From Eubacteriales bacterium (GTDB lineage Bacteria > Bacillota > Clostridia > Oscillospirales > Oscillospiraceae): a stretch of 64,000 bases of DNA. Of this stretch, positions 42,139 to 50,819 are shown piece after piece. The notes beneath the pieces are model-generated. The model was not told the DNA's origin, ran no database searches, and saw only the letters and a program-made list of their open reading frames with translations. The position numbers and the translations under genes are program-made. The stretch is from NCBI GenBank assembly GCA_030533415.1, contig JAUNJE010000004.1:1-64000 (forward strand). Reading direction: 5' to 3'. Every line of letters starts with the position of its first letter. Within the stretch, counting starts at the first letter, position 1.

Positions 42139-42936
42139 TTATCCCTTCTGTTTGCAGGCGTATTCATAAGCCCGTTTGTAATCCTCCATTTCCCGGTAGC
42201 ACTGCTCCAGATAAGCCGCCGTTTCCTTCGGGCAGGCGGCTTCCGCGCCGTGAAAACACCGGGCAGCTTCCCGGAAATTCTTCTCTTCCAGAAACGCCCG
42301 CCCCCGGAGCATACACCAATCCGGGGAGCCGTGCTCCTCCGCCGCTTCCAGCAGGTGCCCTGCCCGCTCCGCATCGCCTGCGGACAGGGCCGCTTCCGCC
42401 CGCAGCAGCAATTCCCCGTCCAGACTGGGAAGCTGCGCACAGATATCCTCCCCCCGGATGCGGCCCAGCAGTAGCAAACGGCGCCGGTTTAATTCCCCGG
42501 CGCAGTAGGCCGTTTCCAGCGCCGCCTTGTCCAGCAGTTCTTTCGCATAGGGCTCCCGCCCGCCAGCCATGGCCCGCTCCGCCAGCTCCAAATGGGACAG
42601 CACCCACAAAAGCTGCTTTTCCCGGTCAAAAACGGCATCCGGGCCTTGGTAGCCCTCCAGCACCAGCGCCGCGCCAGCATAGTCCCCGGCGTCGTACAGC
42701 CGCCGGGCGGACTCCATGATGCCCTGATTGGGGGACCGCACCGCGTCCTCATCCAGAAAATAACCGACACTTTTCCCCAACCGGGCGGCCAGGTATTGCA
42801 GGGTCCTCATGGAGGGCTTTGCTGTGCCGTGCTCAATCTGGGACAGCATATTTCGGGTGATCTCCTCCCCGCAAAGCTGCCGCTGGCTTAGCCCCGCCTC
42901 GATCCGGGCTTGACGCAGTTTTTCCCCCAGCTCCAT
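42139..42936 (-). CDS. XRE regulator with TPR-like C-terminus
   Basis: A 265-aa protein with an XRE helix-turn-helix at 5-60 (LRQARIEAGLSQRQLCGEEI, TRNMLSQIEHGTAKPSMRTL) and then helical TPR-like repeats (ESARRLYDAGDYAGAALVLE, ELLLRAEAALSAGDAERAGH and others). Such proteins resemble Rgg/PlcR-type quorum regulators in layout, but no peptide pheromone gene is seen. GAGGGATAGCC precedes the ATG. It is divergent from the DUF975 gene with dyads between them. Confidence 0.85.
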   Translation of the reverse strand: MELGEKLRQARIEAGLSQRQLCGEEITRNMLSQIEHGTAKPSMRTLQYLAARLGKSVGYFLDEDAVRSPNQGIMESARRLYDAGDYAGAALVLEGYQGPDAVFDREKQLLWVLSHLELAERAMAGGREPYAKELLDKAALETAYCAGELNRRRLLLLGRIRGEDICAQLPSLDGELLLRAEAALSAGDAERAGHLLEAAEEHGSPDWCMLRGRAFLEEKNFREAARCFHGAEAACPKETAAYLEQCYREMEDYKRAYEYACKQKG

Positions 42937-42952
42937 GGCTATCCCTCCAAAC

Positions 42953-43060
42953 GGTAATTGTAATTTACCCTATCTTATCATAAAATGCCGCTATTTTCCA
43001 CTGTTACAAAAAATTCATTTGCTATTTTTGCGGGATTGGTATATAACAATAGTAATTGTT
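42953..43060. promoter_or_regulatory. Two dyads in the XRE-TPR / DUF975 divergent gap
   Basis: GGTAATTGTAATTTACC (42953-42969) lies in the leader of the XRE-TPR gene, and AACAATAGTAATTGTT (43045-43060) lies 21 nt before the DUF975 ATG. Both contain AATTGT/ACAATT-like halves and could be sites for the XRE protein. Confidence 0.45.
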
Positions 43061-43081
43061 ATGATTCATTGGAGAGAAGCT

Positions 43082-44080
43082 ATGGATATCCAAAACACAA
43101 AAGAATTGAAGACCTTTGCCGCCCAACGGGTGGAGCAGGCCCAAAACGGAAAACGCATCATCCTGATTTACTCCTGCCTCGTCCTGGGCCTGGGCATTCT
43201 GGTGAGCCTGGTCAACTATCTGCTGCAGCTGCAGATTTCCCAGTCCGGCGGCCTTGGCAATATGGGCCTGCGCAGTATCCTTTCCACGGTGCAGACCCTG
43301 TTGCCCGTGGCGAGAATCGTGGTGTTTTTGTGCATCGACCTGGGATATGTTGCCGCCATGCTGCGCATTGCCCGGGGGCAATATGTGTCCGCCCAAACCC
43401 TGCGGCTGGGCTTTGACCGGTTCTGGCCCCTGCTGCGGCTGATGCTGATTAAGGGACTGATTTTCTTCGGCATCGGCTTTGCCAGCGTGTATGCGGCCAC
43501 CTTTATTTACATGCTGACGCCCCTGTCCAAACCCGCCATGGATCTTCTGCTTCCCATTGTGAGCCAGTCCGGGAGCATGGATCCTACCCTGCTGCTGGAC
43601 GACGTCACATATCTGCAGCTGATGTCCGCCATGGCTCCGGTGATGGCGATTTTCGGCCTGATCTACTGTGTCTTTGCCATTCCGGTTGCCTACCAGTACC
43701 GGATGTCCGAATATATCCTCATCGACCGGCCCGGCCAGGGTGCCATGGCCGCCCTGCGGGAGAGCCGGAAGATGATGGGGCACAACCGTTTCCGCCTGTT
43801 CCGCATAGATTTGAGCCTGTGGTGGTATTATGCCGCCACGCTGGGCGCTACGCTGGTTTGCTACGGTGATCAGCTCCTGCCCATGCTGGGGGTCACCTTT
43901 TCCTGGCCGGACGAAGTTGGTTATTTCCTTTTCTATGCCCTTTACCTGGTGCTGCAGTTTGCCATCTATTACTGCCTGCGCAACCGGGTGGAGGTAACCT
44001 ACGCGCTGGCCTACGACGCCCTGCGGCCCCAGGACAAGCCGAACAGCGGTGTGGTGTTGGGAAATATTTTCAATATGTAA
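43082..44080 (+). CDS. DUF975 family membrane protein
   Basis: A 332-aa protein with six or so predicted helices (IILIYSCLVLGLGILVSLVN, VVFLCIDLGYVAAMLRIARG, LIKGLIFFGIGFASVYAATF and others). The family pattern IDRPGQGAMAALRESRKMMGHNR lies before the last helices. DUF975 proteins are common in Firmicutes with unknown function and are often near XRE regulators. The ATG at 43082 (GAGAGAAGCT upstream) is used; the longer frame has no support. Confidence 0.85.
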   Translation: MDIQNTKELKTFAAQRVEQAQNGKRIILIYSCLVLGLGILVSLVNYLLQLQISQSGGLGNMGLRSILSTVQTLLPVARIVVFLCIDLGYVAAMLRIARGQYVSAQTLRLGFDRFWPLLRLMLIKGLIFFGIGFASVYAATFIYMLTPLSKPAMDLLLPIVSQSGSMDPTLLLDDVTYLQLMSAMAPVMAIFGLIYCVFAIPVAYQYRMSEYILIDRPGQGAMAALRESRKMMGHNRFRLFRIDLSLWWYYAATLGATLVCYGDQLLPMLGVTFSWPDEVGYFLFYALYLVLQFAIYYCLRNRVEVTYALAYDALRPQDKPNSGVVLGNIFNM

Positions 44081-44147
44081 AAAGAGCAGGTAACGTCAAG
44101 AGTTATGCGCAAATTTGTTTATGCGGTCTGGTAAAAATCTATCACAG

Positions 44148-44240
44148 GGGGCGGCTTGACCGCCCCTTGGTTACTTTTCAGCGGTCAGGGCGCAAAGTGT
44201 CAAGGGCGGCGTCAGCCGCTCGTCTTGCCCTTGACATTTT
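44148..44240. repeat. Two hairpins downstream of DUF975, next to IS256 fragment
   Basis: GGGGCGGC..GACCGCCCC (about 44149-44166) and GTCAAGGGC against GCCCTTGAC (about 44198-44236) form stem-loops just past the end of the transposase fragment. They may be element ends or terminators. Confidence 0.35.
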
Positions 44241-44256
44241 GTGACCTGACTGCTAC

Positions 44257-44530
44257 TTACCCGGCTATCATATTCTGCTCTATGGTTTCCAAGTGCTTCA
44301 TGTTCATGTATTTCTTGCCGCCCCACTGGGTTCCGGCCACGTGCCGCAGCCGGGCACAGACCAGCATCAGCGCAGAATTTCCATTCGGAAAAGCTCCCAC
44401 AGCTCTCGTTCTGCGGTTCATACGCTCAATCACATTGTTGGTTCGGATCTTCGTCCAATGCTCTGACGGGAAGTCACAGTAGGTCGGGGTTTCCTCAACG
44501 CTTCCGCGGACTAATTCTTTGATTTGCCCC
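44257..44530 (-). pseudogene. IS256-family transposase, C-terminal fragment
   Basis: The last 88 residues or so, SVEETPTYCDFPSEHWTKIR, TNNVIERMN, then GNSALMLVCARLRHVAGTQW to a normal stop, are the C-terminus of an IS256-type transposase. It includes the final catalytic Glu region (NNVIERMN). A few residues usually present after IERMN appear deleted. Everything upstream, including the other catalytic residues, is replaced by unrelated sequence, so it is inactive. Confidence 0.85.
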
Positions 44531-44705
44531 TTGATAATTTCCTCGTTGAATAGTGGTATAAATGAATAGCAAATGCAGACACGCAGATGGCTTCGGCTTG
44601 ACAGGTGTCTGCATTTTCTGTTCAGCATGGAAGAAGTCATGCCAGCCGCGACATACCGTTCACACATCCGCACCTTGAAAATTTCATATTGAACCGGAGG
44701 GAAAA

Positions 44706-44900
44706 AAGTTAACTTGGGCCGCAAGAAGAAGCTCGTGAACAATTCCGGCATTCCACAGCACGCCATTGAATCCTTTGCCCGGTTCCCTCCCTGACATTCT
44801 TGCCTACTACGAGAGTGCGGAAGGACAGCGGGAGTTTCGGGAATGGAAAACCAAGCGTGAAGCGGAACAGACGGAAGGAAAGACGGGTGAAAAGCAGTAA
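44706..44900 (+). pseudogene. Scrap of a Tn1549-type ICE hypothetical protein
   Basis: The plus strand encodes GRKKKLVNNSGIPQHAIESF and, after a one-base shift near 44788, LPDILAYYESAEGQREFREW and KTKREAEQTEGKTGEKQ to a stop. This pattern is that of a small protein seen in Tn1549-like conjugative elements, recalled from memory. A hairpin (44928-44965) follows. Confidence 0.5.
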
Positions 44901-44927
44901 GAAAATAAAACAAACAGGATAAGTCAA

Positions 44928-44965
44928 AGCCGCCAGCGTGGGAGAATGCACCCATACTGGCGGCT
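44928..44965 (+). terminator. Hairpin after the ICE scrap
   Basis: AGCCGCCAGCGTGGG (44928-44942) pairs with 44951-44965 at 13 of 15 positions around an 8-nt loop. There is a short T-rich tail. Confidence 0.5.
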
Positions 44966-45391
44966 GATCTTATTCTTACCCGTTTAGAGGTTTTGGCATC
45001 GACATTTTGACTCCAAAAGCCTTGTGCAGCAACGACTTTTTCTGGATTTTCAGCAAGAAAAGTACTTTATATTCCCTCTGCCAAATCAGCCCTTTTGATG
45101 TCGACATTGTAACGGTTTAGAATGAAAAAGGCGTCGCGGTATCATCGTTTTTCTGATCTTTTCAAAGGGATAATACGTTTTCCTCTGTTTTCTCAAAGCG
45201 AAGTTTCAGAGCGTTACAAGGTTATCCTTTTTCACGCGTGTAGAACACTGATTATAACATTCAAGAGAAATTATATTGCCCTTTCAAAAGTGATTCCCAA
45301 AGTAGTTGCGGCACATGGCGTTTCTCCGATATATCCAATACAGCCAATTTCCCAGATATTACCGCCCATAAGAAAGCAATATATAATGTCA
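44966..45391. other. 426-nt gap with no supported gene
   Basis: A 99-codon plus-strand frame starts at 45122 but shows no family features. I treat the stretch as non-coding or unrecognised debris. It holds the downstream side of the M56 gene; no clear terminator was seen. Confidence 0.4.
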
Positions 45392-47470
45392 TCACTCCCT
45401 AACGGTCTCCACTCCAGATAACTGCCCATTGCTGTCATAGACCGTTTGGACAGCAATGCCGCCCTTTTCGGCAGAGGTGAAAGAAAATGCGCTGCCGTCC
45501 GGGGAAACGTCAGAAAACCTACTGACAAGCTGGCCATTGAGGTAAACATTTCCCTTCCCGCTGGCGTTTCGGGCTTCCACATAAGTAATGCCAAAGTCCT
45601 TGTACCTGGCAAAGCGATCCTCAAAGGTTACGCCACCGGTGCTGCCCACAAAACCAGTGGAAGCAGTTTCCTGCGTCATTGCCGGGGTCATAATAAGGCG
45701 GCTGTCAAATTCCTCCTGGCTGTACTCCTCAATGCCCACCAGCTTACCACCGGGGTCCATGCTGCCATCGGCATTCTGCGTCGCTTGCCGGATGGTGTGA
45801 ACATCCACAACGCCGTCCTTGTTTACATGGTCGTAGATAGTCGCCACGCCGTTCTCTAAGGTATAACCGTCAAAAAAGTACCGCACCAGTTTTCCGTTGA
45901 AATAGAAGGCACCATTTGCTTCATCATAAGTCAGGCCGTGAGTTTTATAAGCCGTCAGGAGTTCAGCGGTAAGGGTTTGGCTGCCGGGCACCACAGTATC
46001 ATCCGTAATGCTGTCCATCATTGCCACCGAGCCAAGAACCGCTGTTGTATCGGTTGTCGCGTCGGTCGTGGTCACCTGCAAGGAGGGGTCATAGCCGAAC
46101 TGTATCATTGTATCGCCGTCAGCCGTGAGTTTAGAAATTTTCTGTCCATCTTGGATGTCCTTTAGAGTCTGCTCATACTTGGCAATCGTTTCGTCCACCA
46201 TTTCCTGCGTCCAAGTGAACCATCCAGTGGAAGGTGTCCAACCCTGGGAGCCGATGATGGCCTGGAGGTCTATTTTTTCTTGTTCCAGCCAAGCAGCATA
46301 CTCCTCCGCTGTCCACCACTCCACATCGTCCCAGCCAGACGCGGCATTGAACTCCTCGTCAGTTATGGGCGTCCAGGTTTTGCCCCCATCCATGCTGTAA
46401 TAGGTTTTCCCATTTACAGGGTCAGTGTAAGAAGTTACTGTATAGCCGTCCATAGCAGTCTGAACGATATTAGCGGTAACATTCTTGCCAGTGTAGCGTG
46501 TCTCCGCAGCCTGTGCAGAGGTGGCAAAAGTCGTAGTAACACCAGCAATCAGGCCAATCGCCACAATAAGGGCAACCAGCGAGGTCTTTTTTGTCTTCAT
46601 AATCGCAACAATCCTTTCTTCAATAGCGTTTTTGCTAAAGTTATTGCACAGCGGTGAAAGGCCGCTTCTTGTTTCCTCCATGCGGATAAGTGTCATAGCG
46701 TAGGCCGATTTTGTACGTTCTCCAAACCTACGGATAACAGCCTCATCACAGGATAATTCGATGTCCCGGTTGGCGAGGATATACATGATCCACACCATCG
46801 GATTGAACCAGTGTACACAGAGGGCAGAGGTCAGCACCAGCTTCGTCACGGCGTCAAAACGGCGGATATGCTCATACTCATGCCCCAGCACATAGTCAAG
46901 GGTTTCTTTATCGGTCCAGTCGGCAGTTTTCGGCATGAGGATCACCGGGCGAAAAACCCCATAAGTTAGGGGAGCGGATATTCTGTCGGACTGTCTAATT
47001 GCGACCGGGCGACGAGGCTGGTGACTTTGGAGCCACCCTTTTACATAATCGTTGCCAACAGGCAACGAGGCTCGAAACTCTCTGCGGCATTTGAAATATG
47101 CCACCGCAAAGAATATCCCGAAGCCCAGCACCCCGGTCAGCCAAACCGCCGTCCAGGGATCAAAGGCAATGACACCGGGGTCGGATGCGAAAACGGCCCT
47201 TCCAGGTGTAGCGCTTTTGGGTGGGAGAACAGGCAGAGCAGAGATAACCGGGATCACTTGCGTTTCGTCCGCTGTGTGGGTTAAGCGCCCCACCAGAGAG
47301 TATACGCTCAAGGCACAGGGTATGGAGTATGGAACCATCAGCCGTACCAGCACTACCTCCCACAACACCCAGAAGGTCTTTTTGGGGAGCTTATGGAGAG
47401 CCAATGCACGAATGACTACAACGGTTAAAATCATGACTGCCCCGGAAAAACTCATTTGCACTAGGCTCAT
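45392..47470 (-). CDS. BlaR1-like M56 membrane metalloprotease with large outer domain
   Basis: A 692-aa protein. The first 290 residues form the M56 peptidase unit: N-terminal helices, then the zinc motif LGHEYEHIRRFD (His197, Glu198, His201) and NRDIELSCDEAVIRRFGE (third ligand Glu). A further helix (about 300-325, LVALIVAIGLIAGVTTTFAT) precedes about 365 outer residues rich in Tyr, Trp, Asp and Thr (KTYYSMDGGKTWTPITDEEF, YNGQLVSRFSDV-like strands). This outer part is not the penicillin-binding domain of BlaR1, so the signal is different. It overlaps the BlaI-type repressor gene by 4 nt and would cut the repressor on sensing. Confidence 0.9.
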   Translation of the reverse strand: MSLVQMSFSGAVMILTVVVIRALALHKLPKKTFWVLWEVVLVRLMVPYSIPCALSVYSLVGRLTHTADETQVIPVISALPVLPPKSATPGRAVFASDPGVIAFDPWTAVWLTGVLGFGIFFAVAYFKCRREFRASLPVGNDYVKGWLQSHQPRRPVAIRQSDRISAPLTYGVFRPVILMPKTADWTDKETLDYVLGHEYEHIRRFDAVTKLVLTSALCVHWFNPMVWIMYILANRDIELSCDEAVIRRFGERTKSAYAMTLIRMEETRSGLSPLCNNFSKNAIEERIVAIMKTKKTSLVALIVAIGLIAGVTTTFATSAQAAETRYTGKNVTANIVQTAMDGYTVTSYTDPVNGKTYYSMDGGKTWTPITDEEFNAASGWDDVEWWTAEEYAAWLEQEKIDLQAIIGSQGWTPSTGWFTWTQEMVDETIAKYEQTLKDIQDGQKISKLTADGDTMIQFGYDPSLQVTTTDATTDTTAVLGSVAMMDSITDDTVVPGSQTLTAELLTAYKTHGLTYDEANGAFYFNGKLVRYFFDGYTLENGVATIYDHVNKDGVVDVHTIRQATQNADGSMDPGGKLVGIEEYSQEEFDSRLIMTPAMTQETASTGFVGSTGGVTFEDRFARYKDFGITYVEARNASGKGNVYLNGQLVSRFSDVSPDGSAFSFTSAEKGGIAVQTVYDSNGQLSGVETVRE

Positions 47471-47838
47471 TTGACTACCTCATCCAAATCGCCCACAATT
47501 TGCTTCAACTTGGCAATCTGTTCAGCAGTCAGCTTTTTCCGGCCCAGCAAAGCGGCAAAGAGCTTGTCAGCCGAACCATCGTAGAGTTTGCCAATGAGTT
47601 CATCCGTTTCCGCCTCCTGTACCGCCTCCTTTGGAATGAGGGCACGGCACAGGAAATTTGGTTCTCTGCGTTCTATGGCTCCCTTAGCAATACATTTCTT
47701 AATGACAGTATAGGTCGTGTTCATGTTCCAACCAATCTCGGATTTTAGAATATCAGATATTTCTTTTGCGGTTTTGTCGCCTTCTTTCCACAAAACTCCC
47801 ATAACCTTCAGTTCCGAGTCAAAGAGTTTCATTGCCAT
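47467..47838 (-). CDS. BlaI/MecI-family repressor
   Basis: A 123-aa winged-helix repressor (FDSELKVMGVLWKEGDKTAK, IGWNMNTTYTVIKKCIAKGA, IERREPNFLCRALIP, with a C-terminal dimerisation helix). BlaI-type repressors hold their operon off until the M56 partner cleaves them. GAAAGGATTTGATCGT precedes the ATG. Three ACTATTG..CAATAGT sites lie just upstream, over the promoter, so the pair is autoregulated. No beta-lactamase gene is adjacent. Confidence 0.93.
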   Translation of the reverse strand: MAMKLFDSELKVMGVLWKEGDKTAKEISDILKSEIGWNMNTTYTVIKKCIAKGAIERREPNFLCRALIPKEAVQEAETDELIGKLYDGSADKLFAALLGRKKLTAEQIAKLKQIVGDLDEVVK

Positions 47839-47860
47839 ACGATCAAATCCTTTCTTTTAA

Positions 47861-47929
47861 ACTATTGCAATAGTCTACATCAGCTATACTACCACAATAG
47901 TTTCACTTTGTCAACACTACTGCAATAGT
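47861..47929 (-). promoter_or_regulatory. Promoter and three operators of the BlaI/M56 operon
   Basis: On the minus strand TTGACA (47909-47914) and TAGTAT (47886-47891) are 17 nt apart. Three related 14-mers, ACTATTGCAATAGT (47861-47874), ACTACCACAATAGT (47888-47901) and ACTACTGCAATAGT (47916-47929), are spaced 27-28 nt centre to centre, on the same face every 2.6 turns. They cover the -35, the -10 and the start region. Confidence 0.8.
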
Positions 47930-47930
47930 G

Positions 47931-48102
47931 CGGATGTAAATATTGAAGCGCTGGAAACCTTGGAGCAGCGGTTCCCCATCCACGCGCTGTGGGACTTTGT
48001 AAATGAACAGGCGCAAGGAATTGTGTTCATCGGCGCCGCTGCTCCACTGCTGTGGATCTGGGTGTGGAAAGAGGAACCTGATTGGGAACTATATTTTTAA
48101 TA
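47931..48102 (+). pseudogene. Unrecognised C-terminal scrap with membrane-like segment
   Basis: A frame without start reads DVNIEALETLEQRFPIHALW, then GIVFIGAAAPLLWIWVWKEE and a stop at about 48100. It looks like the end of a larger protein. No family is recognised. Confidence 0.3.
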
Positions 48103-48619
48103 TGGGAATACGCCCTACTGCAATTCCTATAAAATAATCATTTTCGAGGTAATAGTATACATTCACGGTAAGCCATTTTTGTAATCGGTAGCCTACGTAG
48201 TGAGGGACATTTTCCTGAAGCGTTGGAAGCAAACCCCCAATGAACCTTCTCAAGTAAGTATCCAGAAACGGAAAAATACATCCGTTGGTGTGCCTTGTAT
48301 AGGCAGAGAATGGGCAAGCAACACCTGAAGGAGCACGGTGACCCACCTGTGCAGAGAGTCTGTATGAAAGCGGCAAATATAAGGTGGTAAGCGGATCCGA
48401 CCGTCCGGGAAACAGATCATGGCCGGTCTGTCTTGCGATGACAGCATCAACGTTGGTACTCCTGTCCAGCCGCAGCTCCACGCAATGGGGGCAGTTCGGA
48501 GAGATCCTCGGAGGGGGTGAAAGTCCCGTGACGCGCGGCCAGGCGCGGTTTTCGTCTCTGCTCTTGCCTAGGGAAGTCGTGTCAAATACAAGCAGTAATT
48601 AATTATCAAATTTCAAAAG
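48103..48619. other. 517-nt stretch without a recognised gene
   Basis: No convincing frame is present. GGGGGTGAAAGTCCC (about 48514-48528) resembles domain-I motifs of group II introns, but no other intron part is evident. The region may be non-coding debris. Confidence 0.35.
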
Positions 48620-48621
48620 GG

Positions 48622-48672
48622 AGCCGTCCTGCTGTTATTGCGCGTTAGCGCAGATAGCAGGACGGCTTTTTG
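48622..48672 (+). terminator. Terminator with nested hairpin
   Basis: AGCCGTCCTGCT (48622-48633) pairs with 48656-48667, followed by TTTTTG. Inside the loop a second hairpin, TGCGC-GTTA-GCGCA, is present. What it terminates is unclear. Confidence 0.65.
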
Positions 48673-48994
48673 CATTTAGGAGGAAACGATTGTGAATCCC
48701 CCATGATGGGGACAAGCCTTGGAACAAGAATATTCCTAGCGGACGGAGGGTATACAGGTATTCCCCCCTACCCGCAGCTGATCCCCTTCACCCTGTTTCA
48801 GAGTGTCACCGAAAAGCGGTGCAAACGGTCAGCCACCATCCGGCAGACCCAGGCGCAGAAGCTTCTACGGCAGAAATGTAATTGCAAAGTCTCAACGGAG
48901 ATTGAATCGGAGGTCTTGGCTATGCTGAATAAGCTTGGAAATCATTCCATTACGGATGTGCTATCTCTTATATTTTTCTATCATCATTCAATCT
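48673..48994. other. 322-nt stretch with an unrecognised open frame
   Basis: A 119-codon plus-strand frame (48670-49029) contains PQLIPFTLFQSVTEKRCKRS and a helical stretch, but it lacks a ribosome site, overlaps the convergent MFS gene and matches no family I know. Confidence 0.3.
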
Positions 48995-50233
48995 CTAGGC
49001 ACCATGAGCTACTACAACATTTTCTGTAGAGCTCTGTACAAATTTTTGCTCAATCATTTTGATTCTTTTCCGTATAAAAAGAATATAGACAATTCCAAAT
49101 AGCGCAGGTAAGGACATAATGCGCCACATGTGCTGATAACCTAAATATTTGACTACAATACCAGCAATCATTGGACCGACTAAGTTACCAAGATCTTGTG
49201 CAATATAACTAGTACTACTGGCAGCACCACGTTTGTCGCTGGAAACACATTTCATACACAGCGCCTGCATGGCCGGTTGACATGCACCAAGGCCGAAAGC
49301 TGAAATAATGGCAGCAAGCAGGAACATCCAAATACTTGTTGCTATACTGATAATCCAATAAGCGGCTAGACAGCAACATAACGCAGGAATCACAACTTTC
49401 ACCACGCCCAATTTATCTGTCAATTTTCCAACTAAGGGCCTTGAAAGCAGGAGTACAACTGCATTCAGTGTAAAATAGTAGCCGATCTGGTTCGAGGACA
49501 CCCCCTGCATACCGGAATAAATTGCAAGATAAGTGTTAACAACACAACTCACTGTATTGAAGGTCATCAATAATACCGCAAACACCAGTGTCTCCGGCGC
49601 AATAATATTTCGCCAAGAAATATGAAATTTTTTTCTTCGCACAAAAGGTGCTGCAGGTTTATAAAGAAGTACCAAAAACGCAGATAGAAACATGCACACA
49701 GAGCTGACACCAAAGGTATTCTTATAGCCAATCACGCCAATTAGCTTCAGACCAACGGTCGGGCCAATTGCACTAGCAATTGTCTCAAAAAGTGCAAAAA
49801 CACCCACGCCCGCACCAAATTTTTCTCTGGGCAAAGTATCCGCGGCCATTGTCAGTAGGCAAGTGGCCGTAAATGCCTGTGCCGCTCCCTGTAGAAAGCG
49901 AAATACCACAATTGTTGAAACATTGTTTGCAATTGCGTAACCGCCAAATGCAACAGCCAATACCATCATGGCAGCAAAAATTATTTTTTTCTTATCAAAG
50001 GAATCCAGCGCGGGGCCGGAAAACACTTTAAAGAGCAACGCGGCCAATGCAAATACGCTGGAAACTAGTCCAACGACAGCTGCAGATGCACCAAAGGAAT
50101 CCACATACTTGGATAAAATTGAGTTTGACATCTGCTTGCTTAGATTCATAAGCGTGGTAATAACACAGACACTAATGAAGGAATAGTTCCATATACTTTC
50201 AGGCTTGCTGTTTATTCTTTTCGATCGTTTCAT
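48995..50233 (-). CDS. MFS drug/metabolite transporter
   Basis: A 412-aa major-facilitator protein with 12 predicted helices. The helix 2-3 loop (VFSGPALDSFDKKKIIFAAM) and helix 4-5 (FRFLQGAAQAFTATCLLTMA) follow the DHA-type pattern, and the mid-protein loop KPAAPFVRRKKFHISW separates the halves. The ATG at 50233 follows TAGGAGC; the frame upstream of it runs into the oligopeptide ATPase gene. It is more AT-rich than the following carbohydrate locus. The substrate is unknown. Confidence 0.88.
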   Translation of the reverse strand: MKRSKRINSKPESIWNYSFISVCVITTLMNLSKQMSNSILSKYVDSFGASAAVVGLVSSVFALAALLFKVFSGPALDSFDKKKIIFAAMMVLAVAFGGYAIANNVSTIVVFRFLQGAAQAFTATCLLTMAADTLPREKFGAGVGVFALFETIASAIGPTVGLKLIGVIGYKNTFGVSSVCMFLSAFLVLLYKPAAPFVRRKKFHISWRNIIAPETLVFAVLLMTFNTVSCVVNTYLAIYSGMQGVSSNQIGYYFTLNAVVLLLSRPLVGKLTDKLGVVKVVIPALCCCLAAYWIISIATSIWMFLLAAIISAFGLGACQPAMQALCMKCVSSDKRGAASSTSYIAQDLGNLVGPMIAGIVVKYLGYQHMWRIMSLPALFGIVYILFIRKRIKMIEQKFVQSSTENVVVAHGA

Positions 50234-50246
50234 CAGCAAGCTCCTA

Positions 50247-50815
50247 TTATAGATGGTTGAGTTCTTTTGCTCTGCAGCATGCCACGAAATGTCCCGGAAT
50301 GACCTCTTGAAGCTCAAATGGCTGACTGCATGCCTCGCAGGCGTAATCACATCGAGGCGCGAATCGACAGCCTGGCCTGGGGTTGATGGGAGAAACCAGC
50401 TCACCCTTGATCTGTATTTGCTGTTTCTGATTGTAGATGTCTATAGAGGGAATCGCGGATAAAAGTGCTTTGGTATAGGGATGGAGCGGTCTTTCAAAAA
50501 GTTCGTCTGTGGGGCTGGTCTCGACCAACTGACCAAGATACATTACACAAATGTTATCGGAAATATGGCGGACAACCGACATATTATGCGTAATGAATAG
50601 ATATGTCAGGCCATAAGTATCCTGCAAATCCATTAAAAGATTCAGAATCTGTGCTTGTATCGACACATCCAGTGCGGAAACCGGTTCATCGCAAACAATA
50701 AATTTAGGATCCATGGCAAGAGCGCGCCCGATTCCTACGCGCTGCCGGCGGCCACCATCCAATTCATGGGGATACGCGCGTATAAACCGCTTATCCAATC
50801 CCACCATATGCTCTA
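50247..50815 (-). pseudogene. Oligopeptide ABC ATPase (OppF/DppF-like), C-terminal part
   Basis: The frame encodes GLDKRFIRAYPHELDGGRRQ (signature region), AMDPKFIVCDEPVSALDVSI (Walker B) and YLFITHNMSVVRHISDNICV (H-loop). It ends with the oligopeptide-specific tail PRPGCRFAPRCDYACEACSQ, in which cysteines may bind iron-sulfur. The Walker A half is missing: at about 50815 the sequence switches to the complement of a sugar-binding protein gene. It cannot bind ATP normally. It lies 14 nt upstream of the MFS gene on the same strand. Confidence 0.85.
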
Positions 50816-50819
50816 CCAG

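Noticed and set aside
45122..45421. 99-codon plus-strand open frame
   Set aside because: No family pattern, overlaps the end of the M56 gene, and has no convincing ribosome site.
48514..48528. Possible group II intron 5' region
   Set aside because: Only one short motif (GGGTGAAAGTCCC) fits. No 5' boundary, domain V or reverse transcriptase lies nearby on that strand.
48670..49029. 119-codon plus-strand open frame next to the MFS gene
   Set aside because: Overlaps the MFS 3' end and resembles no known protein. Kept only as a note in the gap entry.
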